From JAWXCH01 sp034440595 (lineage in GTDB: Bacteria; Planctomycetota; Planctomycetia; Pirellulales; JALHPA01), in NCBI GenBank assembly GCA_034440595.1, contig JAWXCH010000068.1, positions 1-9,897 on the forward strand: a DNA stretch of 9,897 bases, given 5' to 3'. Positions 5,931 through 9,897 of the stretch are shown here, piece by piece. A program made the position numbers and the translations under genes. Under the pieces are notes generated by a model. The model worked only from the letters and a program-made list of their open reading frames with translations. It searched no databases and had not been told where the DNA came from. The stretch's first letter is position 1, and each line of letters begins with the position of its first letter.

Positions 5931-6725
5931 ATGTTCAACTCGTGTAAAACAATTACGATCCTTGTCTCCTTAGCAGCCATGCTGTGCGGCCTGCTACTTG
6001 TCAGTGAGGCAGAAGCCGATATCAAGATGCTAACCAGCCGCCGCGAACTGGGTCAGAGGATGCGCCTAGTCGCGCACCCCGAAGTGCGGGCACGTCGCGA
6101 TATCGATGTAGGTCGTGCCGCGCCGGAGATCCCTCCCCTGTTTGACAGTGGCGAGCTGATCGGCGACGAAGATGCCGCGTTGCACTTTACGGACTCGGAG
6201 ACCGGCGAGTCGTTCCTGATCGATGGCACGGGCGGAATCGGTCTGCAAAGTCACACCCGCGGCAATTTGCAGGGCACGATTCTACTAGGGGGCACGAATG
6301 TTTTGCCTAACACCACCTATTACGAAGTCGACCTGCTGGCGACAATGCAATTTTCGACGACCGTCGAGGGATACATCGATTTTGATTTTGACGTGACCAA
6401 CCCCACCTTGAACGACGTGCCTTTCACCATCACCTTGGCGCGCACAGCGACTGGTACCGATGGGGGCGTGTTCGTCTTCAATCCAATGAGCGGAATCGAT
6501 CAGGCCACGATTCCGTTTATTGGGACTGGCGAGTTTGACCTGACCATCGAGTGGCATTTGAGCAACTACATTGTGCCGGCGGGGAACTCAAACTTTGGCA
6601 TCGAGGAATACAACATCAGTTGGGAGATCGTGCCCGAGCCGAGTACGTGGGTAATGCTGGTAACTGGGACTAGTAGCATGTTGGTGTGCGGCGTCGTTCG
6701 TAAACGGAGACACCGCCAACGGTAG
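5931..6725 (+). CDS. PEP-CTERM sorting-domain protein
   Basis: The 264-aa exported protein has an N-terminal signal peptide (hydrophobic residues 8-25, likely cut after AEA at about 29). It has a unique acidic, beta-rich middle and a C-terminal PEP-CTERM sorting signal from residue 234: VPEPSTW, a hydrophobic segment (VMLVTGTSSMLVCGVV) and a basic tail (RKRRHRQR). Such proteins are processed by an exosortase and displayed on or released from the envelope, often alongside exopolysaccharide. No exosortase gene is in the window. The middle (residues 80-225) is rich in Thr, Asp and Gly in a beta-sandwich style, but I do not recognise a domain. ATG 5931 is used rather than the in-frame TTG at 5886 because it gives a compact signal peptide. 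The ribosome binding site is poor (AAAGAAAG). Confidence 0.88.
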   Translation: MFNSCKTITILVSLAAMLCGLLLVSEAEADIKMLTSRRELGQRMRLVAHPEVRARRDIDVGRAAPEIPPLFDSGELIGDEDAALHFTDSETGESFLIDGTGGIGLQSHTRGNLQGTILLGGTNVLPNTTYYEVDLLATMQFSTTVEGYIDFDFDVTNPTLNDVPFTITLARTATGTDGGVFVFNPMSGIDQATIPFIGTGEFDLTIEWHLSNYIVPAGNSNFGIEEYNISWEIVPEPSTWVMLVTGTSSMLVCGVVRKRRHRQR

Positions 6726-6780
6726 CCATATCCCGGCTCGAGGGAAAAACTCCTGTCAGAGAGCGTTCCGCAATGCAAAA

Positions 6781-6809
6781 TTGCCATCCCCGGCTCTTTA
6801 AGCTAAACT
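6781..6809 (+). promoter_or_regulatory. Predicted promoter placing the transcript start at the ATG
   Basis: -35 TTGCCA (6781-6786) and -10 TAAACT (6804-6809) are separated by 17 bp. A start six to seven bases after the -10 falls on the ATG at 6816, which agrees with the absence of any ribosome binding site there. Confidence 0.5.
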
Positions 6810-6815
6810 CGCAGT

Positions 6816-7415
6816 ATGGACACGATGCTTGAAATCGCCAGGCGGGTGGATGCCTTTATGATGGAACGGTCTCCGGTTCACGACACGATGCGCCGGCTCG
6901 CCAAGGCGTTTAGCGACATGGAGATTCCATTTGCGATTGCGGGAGCGATGGCCGCCAATGCGCATGGACATCGACGAACGACGGCCGATGTGGATGTATT
7001 GATTCGCCGCGAGGATCTAACGCGTTTCAAAGATTGCTGGCTTGGCCGCGGCTGGGTGGATCTTTTTGAAGGCTCAAAGGGTTTCAAAGACACGCAGAAT
7101 GGCGTCAAAGTCGATGTGCTGATTGTGGGTGACTACCCTGGCGACGGAAAAGTCAAACCCGTGTCATTTCCGACTCCCGAAACAGTTCGGGAAATCCACG
7201 ACGAAAGCTTGCCTTTTCTCAATCTCAAAACGCTGCTCGAACTCAAGATCGCCAGTGGAATGACTGCCGCCCACCGTCTTCAGGATCTTGCTGACGTGAT
7301 TCAGTTGATCCGTATCAATGCCTTGGGACAGAAATACTCAGGCCAACTCAACCCCTTCGTTCAAGAGAAATTCCTCGAACTCTGGCAGGCCGCTCAAATC
7401 ACTGACGACTACTGA
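6816..7415 (+). CDS. Nucleotidyltransferase-fold protein
   Basis: The 199-aa cytoplasmic protein has the polymerase-beta-like nucleotidyltransferase signature: IAGAMAANAHG (residues 41-51, the helix-turn with small residues), D58-V-D60 in RRTTADVDVLI, and a third acidic position, D100, in GVKVDVLIVG. A helical second half follows (FLNLKTLLELKIASGM and LADVIQLIRIN), as in AbiEii/DUF-type stand-alone nucleotidyltransferases. These resemble toxins of abortive-infection or toxin-antitoxin pairs as well as housekeeping proteins. No antitoxin partner is adjacent, so a defence role is not supported. No ribosome binding site precedes the ATG, and the predicted promoter suggests a leaderless mRNA. It converges with the small cysteine-rich gene across a 67-bp gap without a terminator hairpin. 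Confidence 0.82.
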   Translation: MDTMLEIARRVDAFMMERSPVHDTMRRLAKAFSDMEIPFAIAGAMAANAHGHRRTTADVDVLIRREDLTRFKDCWLGRGWVDLFEGSKGFKDTQNGVKVDVLIVGDYPGDGKVKPVSFPTPETVREIHDESLPFLNLKTLLELKIASGMTAAHRLQDLADVIQLIRINALGQKYSGQLNPFVQEKFLELWQAAQITDDY

Positions 7416-7482
7416 TCAGAAGAAAGTGCAAAGTTCGGTATCAAGGCTCGCGGTGTGGATCGTTTCAATGAAATCCAGTCAG

Positions 7483-7779
7483 CTACCTCACCTTTACGGG
7501 AGTGTAACTGTCGAAATGCGCGGGATCATCGGGAATGCACGATTGCCGATGGCATTCATAGCAGTGTTCACAGAGTCGTGTATCAGGATCCAGATCCATT
7601 GTGTAGTACTCGTAGATACCAGTGACAATCATCTCATCAGATGGAAATCGCTCTTCGCAGTGACCGCACTCTTCAAGACTAACCTCACTCATAATCGAGT
7701 GCATCTCGATTGGGCATAAGCCATAGGGCGTACGCTCTTCAATCGAAGGTTCGTCTTGAAAATCTTCGTGCCAGTTCAT
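7483..7779 (-). CDS. Small cysteine-rich (zinc-ribbon-like) hypothetical protein
   Basis: The 98-aa acidic protein has two CxxC knuckles, C38-G-H-C41 and C70-E-H-C73, followed by C76 and C81. The arrangement suggests one structural zinc ribbon with extra ligands. I do not recognise a family. The start is well supported: a full Shine-Dalgarno, AAGGAGGT (7783-7790 on the minus strand), lies three bases before the ATG. It is the strongest ribosome binding site in the window and suggests efficient translation. The gene begins 49 bases downstream of the tmRNA 3' end on the same strand, with no terminator hairpin or convincing promoter between, so it may be read from the tmRNA promoter. A nucleic-acid or protein interaction role is plausible for a zinc ribbon but is not shown. 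Confidence 0.75.
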   Translation of the reverse strand: MNWHEDFQDEPSIEERTPYGLCPIEMHSIMSEVSLEECGHCEERFPSDEMIVTGIYEYYTMDLDPDTRLCEHCYECHRQSCIPDDPAHFDSYTPVKVR

Positions 7780-7782
7780 GTA

Positions 7783-7790
7783 ACCTCCTT
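7783..7790 (-). promoter_or_regulatory. Full-length Shine-Dalgarno of the cysteine-rich protein gene
   Basis: AAGGAGGT on the minus strand is fully complementary to the usual 16S anti-SD and sits just before the ATG at 7779. Most other genes in the window have weaker sites. Confidence 0.75.
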
Positions 7791-7827
7791 GTCGAGCATC
7801 GAGTAAAATCCATCTTGTATTTCAAAG

Positions 7828-8189
7828 TGGAGGCGGCGGGAATCGAACCCGCGTCCCGCGATATTTCCAGTTAAGCATCTACGTGCATAGTCGAGTAATT
7901 TAAGCTCTCGCTCGAAGACCCCCACGTCGACAGGGTGTCCTTCAAGCCAACCGGAAACGGATTTTGACCGCGAGCGTACCCAGTGTTTGACTCGCAGCGA
8001 TTCGGAATTTGCAACCGGCTTTCGGACTTCTCCGACGGAATTCCTAGGCCGGGGACGCCTTTATTTAGGCGGCCAGAGCGAAGTTGCCTTCGACAATTAA
8101 GTTTTTGGTCCGCTTTTTACGTGGCCTGCTGACCAACCACGTCACGCCACTTAACCTTCATGCTATCCGGTCGACCCCAGTTCGCCCCC
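7828..8189 (-). ncRNA. ssrA: tmRNA (transfer-messenger RNA)
   Basis: This is a 362-nt one-piece tmRNA that rescues stalled ribosomes by adding a degradation tag. The 5' end GGGGGCG (8183-8189) pairs with CGCCTCC at the 3' end (one G-U) to form the acceptor stem. The 3' part has a tRNA-like T-arm (GCGGG-TTCGATT-CCCGC) preceded by GGAC. The discriminator A is at 7828 and CCA is not encoded, since CTT follows. The internal tag reading frame is at 8065-8094. Upstream on the same strand is uppP, and downstream is a small cysteine-rich gene. The mature 5' end lies several bases after the predicted start, consistent with RNase P processing. Ends were placed from acceptor-stem pairing and could shift by a base. 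Confidence 0.95.
8065..8094 (-). other. tmRNA tag reading frame (VEGNFALAA, stop)
   Basis: Reading the minus strand, GTC GAA GGC AAC TTC GCT CTG GCC GCC TAA gives VEGNFALAA, ending in the degron-like ALAA recognised by ClpXP-type proteases. The resume codon is assigned as GTC by aligning the tag length with nine-residue tags of the form AEENFALAA. An Ala codon (GCN) is the more common first codon, so the exact resume position is inferred. Confidence 0.75.
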
Positions 8190-8202
8190 AAGGTCGCTTC
8201 CT

Positions 8203-8231
8203 ATTATACGCAATGATCGGCCGTTTGTCCG
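8203..8231 (-). promoter_or_regulatory. Predicted tmRNA promoter
   Basis: On the minus strand, -10 TATAAT (8203-8208) is a perfect hexamer. It lies 17 bp from CGGACA (8226-8231), which matches four of six -35 bases. The start would lie near 8196, a few bases before the mature tmRNA 5' end. Confidence 0.7.
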
Positions 8232-8275
8232 GGGCAATTTTAAGGCCAATTTTGAGCCGGTTTTTTCCGCCAAGG

Positions 8276-9130
8276 CTAATTATTGGCTGCCAGAAGACCG
8301 GCATTCAAGAGCCACAGCAGCAAAATACCGAGCGCCAAGCGGTAGATAATAAAGATCGCCGTAGAATGCTTCTTCAAATAACCGAGCAGGAACGCGATGG
8401 AGGCGTAACCGACCATGCCCGACACTACCGTGGCAACCAGAAGATTATCCAATCCAATCCCGGACGCGCTCAAGGCATGCCATTCCTTATACAGCTCATA
8501 AACTCCGGCGGCAAAGATACTTGGCAGCGAGATCAAGAACGAAAACCTTGCCGCCGTTTCTCGCGACATACCGGCGAACAGACCGGCCGTGATGGTCACC
8601 CCCGACCGCGACGAGCCGGGAATGAGGGCAATCGCTTGCGCCAGGCCGATAAAAATGGCGTCCCCCCAGCCGGCAGATTTTAACTCTCGCAACGGGCGAC
8701 CGTGTCGCATTCTCCAGCGCAGGTAGACCTCGGCAACAACTAGGATCAAGGCCAATATTATCAGCGCGGCGCTAATCACATACAGAGACCGCAACGTGGT
8801 ATGAATAGCGTCCTTAAACAGCAGGCCAAACAGCACAATCGGAATAGTCGCTACGACAATCATCCATCCCAGCTTGGCGTCGGGCGTGCGGAGTGGCTGC
8901 CCCGCCAGCAGGTCGCCGACAGAGGCCCTCGCAATGCGCACAATGTCCTGGCGAAAGTAGATCAGTACCGCCAATAGCGTTCCGATCTGGATCACCGCAG
9001 TGAACGGTGCCCCAGGATCTTTCCATTTCAGCAAAGCCGGTACAATCCGCAAATGCGCCGAGCTGCTGATCGGTAGAAATTCAGTCAGCCCTTGGACAAT
9101 GCCGTAAATTATCGCCTGAAATATCGACAT
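8276..9130 (-). CDS. uppP: Undecaprenyl-diphosphatase (bacitracin-resistance type)
   Basis: This 284-aa integral membrane protein dephosphorylates undecaprenyl diphosphate, recycling the lipid carrier for cell-envelope glycans. Both family motifs are intact: GLTEFLPISSSAHL (residues 14-27, with E17 and H26) and PGSSRSGVTIT (172-182, with R176). About eight hydrophobic segments are present, and the length fits the BacA/UppP family (about 265-290 aa). The N-terminus MSIFQAIIYGIVQGLTEFLP matches the family start, so ATG 9130 is firm although no good Shine-Dalgarno precedes it. An inverted repeat GCACC-A-GGTGC lies 16 bases upstream. It stands upstream of tmRNA on the same strand, but tmRNA has its own promoter. 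Orthologues confer bacitracin tolerance when abundant. Confidence 0.96.
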   Translation of the reverse strand: MSIFQAIIYGIVQGLTEFLPISSSAHLRIVPALLKWKDPGAPFTAVIQIGTLLAVLIYFRQDIVRIARASVGDLLAGQPLRTPDAKLGWMIVVATIPIVLFGLLFKDAIHTTLRSLYVISAALIILALILVVAEVYLRWRMRHGRPLRELKSAGWGDAIFIGLAQAIALIPGSSRSGVTITAGLFAGMSRETAARFSFLISLPSIFAAGVYELYKEWHALSASGIGLDNLLVATVVSGMVGYASIAFLLGYLKKHSTAIFIIYRLALGILLLWLLNAGLLAANN

Positions 9131-9468
9131 AGTCGTACTATTTTTGCACCAGGTGCCAGATGGGAATCTACCAATCGCTAATCAAGGTGATCAGCAAACA
9201 TTGACTGGTGGAACATACCATACGTACGGCAACTTCGTCAGGCGCGCAATTTACGGGCAGTAACGACGGCAACGGCGATAACGGTCATTTTGTTCCACAA
9301 GCGCCTGTCATACCGGGTGTTCCGACAGTGGCAATCAAATCGGTGCCCGCCGCGCTAGCTTTGGCTATACGTCACAGCTACAGGCGGACGATTCGGACCA
9401 ATACGAGCTTAATGCGCGCAACGGATGTGCCGCTCGTGGTTAGTCAGTCAGTTGCTTACGGACGAGCA
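9131..9468. other. Divergent intergenic region between uppP and the lipoprotein gene
   Basis: No gene is assigned in these 338 bases. A perfect interrupted inverted repeat GCACC-A-GGTGC is at 9146-9156. A TTGACT at 9201-9206 has no acceptable -10 at 16-18 bp. The plus-strand frame of the downstream lipoprotein is open from 9205 but lacks a supported start. A stretch near 9261-9284 repeats AACGRCGG-like units and looks like simple sequence. Confidence 0.4.
9146..9156. repeat. Inverted repeat GCACC-A-GGTGC before uppP
   Basis: Five perfect pairs flank a single central base, 16 to 26 bases upstream of the uppP start. It could be a small operator or a chance palindrome. Confidence 0.4.
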
Positions 9469-9897
9469 ATGAAACGATTGAAACAGCTTCGCGCTACCTG
9501 GCGACTGGCTCCGGCTTTGGGGCTGGCCGTATTGGCGGGCTGCGACAATGCGACGACGGAACCATCGCAATCTGCAGTTGCACAGAAGGCACCCAGTCTG
9601 TTTCCCGTAGACTGTCTAAGCGCTCGGCCGATGCCTGAGGTCAGCGACGGGATGGGCATGGATGACATCCAGCCGACCGATTTTGAGGTCGTGAACTTCC
9701 CGCCGGTCGACGCGGTTGTCTCAGACACCGGAAAGACGCCCGACACGTCCGCAAAATCCGAATCAGAAACCGGGCCACTCCTATCGTTAGAAAGCGTCGA
9801 TTTCCCGCCGGTGGCCAGTAGTGAATTGCCGCCAATCAATAGCCAGGTTCCCACCGAGAACCGCTGGGATAGCCAACCGCAGATAGCCAAGTCTGAG
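9469..9897 (+). CDS. Lipoprotein, N-terminal part (3' truncated by window)
   Basis: The frame runs 143 codons to the window edge without a stop. The N-terminus is a lipoprotein signal: MKRLKQLR basic start, hydrophobic APALGLAVLAGC with the lipobox L-A-G-C and acceptor Cys at residue 25, then Asp at +2. The mature part is acidic, rich in Ser, Pro and Thr, and contains two related motifs, VVNFPPVD and SVDFPPVA, about 40 residues apart. It looks like a flexible surface or periplasmic linker, possibly before a domain beyond the window. An Asp at +2 is an inner-membrane retention signal in E. coli; its meaning in planctomycetes is unknown. ATG 9469 is chosen because it gives a standard-length signal. 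The same frame is open upstream to 9205 with an ATG at 9412, which would give an overlong signal. No function is recognised. Confidence 0.72.
   Translation, partial: MKRLKQLRATWRLAPALGLAVLAGCDNATTEPSQSAVAQKAPSLFPVDCLSARPMPEVSDGMGMDDIQPTDFEVVNFPPVDAVVSDTGKTPDTSAKSESETGPLLSLESVDFPPVASSELPPINSQVPTENRWDSQPQIAKSE

Noticed and set aside
6816..7415. Abortive-infection or toxin-antitoxin system based on the nucleotidyltransferase fold
   Set aside because: No antitoxin or partner gene is adjacent and the neighbours are unrelated, so a defence system cannot be claimed.
7828..7860. tRNA-like sequence near 7828-7860 as a separate tRNA gene or phage attachment site
   Set aside because: It is the 3' tRNA-like domain of tmRNA. 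No integrase or duplicated 3' end is present in the window, so attachment-site use is unsupported.
8232..8275. AATTTT direct repeats and T-run after uppP as an intrinsic terminator
   Set aside because: No stable stem with a following U tract on the minus strand could be built; the repeats are direct, not inverted.
8084..8683. 199-codon plus-strand open frame
   Set aside because: It covers parts of tmRNA and uppP in antisense; the protein lacks any family feature and uppP is certain.
9456..9890. 144-codon minus-strand open frame at the window end
   Set aside because: The opposite strand encodes a lipoprotein with a clear signal and lipobox; the minus frame has no such support.

Overview
The window looks like a chromosomal segment of a planctomycete, probably of the Pirellulaceae type. 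This is inferred from the mix of genes: a PEP-CTERM surface protein, a Tat-exported beta-carbonic anhydrase, a CarH/LitR-like MerR regulator beside an SDR-DUF2867 protein, a secreted fasciclin protein, a tmRNA tag ending NFALAA, and a long low-complexity lipoprotein. No transposase, integrase, CRISPR array or phage gene is visible, so the region appears to be stable chromosome with small transcription units on both strands.

Layout: (1) 2-589 (+) is the C-terminal part of a sigma-54 activator, cut by the window edge. (2) 779-1495 (+) is a Tat-signal beta-carbonic anhydrase. Its 3' end overlaps by 40 bp the 3' end of a convergent two-gene unit on the minus strand. (3) That unit (3877 down to 1456) is a MerR-HTH/B12-fold regulator followed by an SDR-DUF2867 protein. 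(4) 3878-4287 is a regulatory region with two well-formed sigma-70-type promoters firing in opposite directions. It also holds three copies of a 9-bp tandem repeat (GAACGAWTT twice) sitting on or beside those promoters. (5) 4288-4842 (+) is a secreted fasciclin protein, closed by a strong hairpin shared with the convergent metallo-beta-lactamase-fold hydrolase (5699-4935, -). (6) 5931-6725 (+) is a PEP-CTERM protein. (7) 6816-7415 (+) is a nucleotidyltransferase-fold protein, apparently translated from a leaderless transcript. (8) 7779-7483 (-) is a small cysteine-rich zinc-ribbon-like protein. (9) 8189-7828 (-) is tmRNA (ssrA) with its own promoter. (10) 9130-8276 (-) is undecaprenyl-diphosphatase UppP. 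(11) 9469 to the end (+) is the N-terminal part of a proline-rich lipoprotein.

The most interesting system is the block 1456-4842. I propose that the MerR-type regulator binds the tandem GAACGAWTT repeats, represses its own operon (regulator plus SDR), and controls the divergent fasciclin gene. In the CarH/LitR family this arrangement normally responds to light through adenosylcobalamin. Here the residues needed for B12 ligation and the photo-adduct (His in DxHxxG, His in Wx9EH) are replaced by Tyr and Arg, so the signal is probably not cobalamin-based light sensing. The sites, promoters and substitutions are visible in the sequence; the regulatory wiring is inference.
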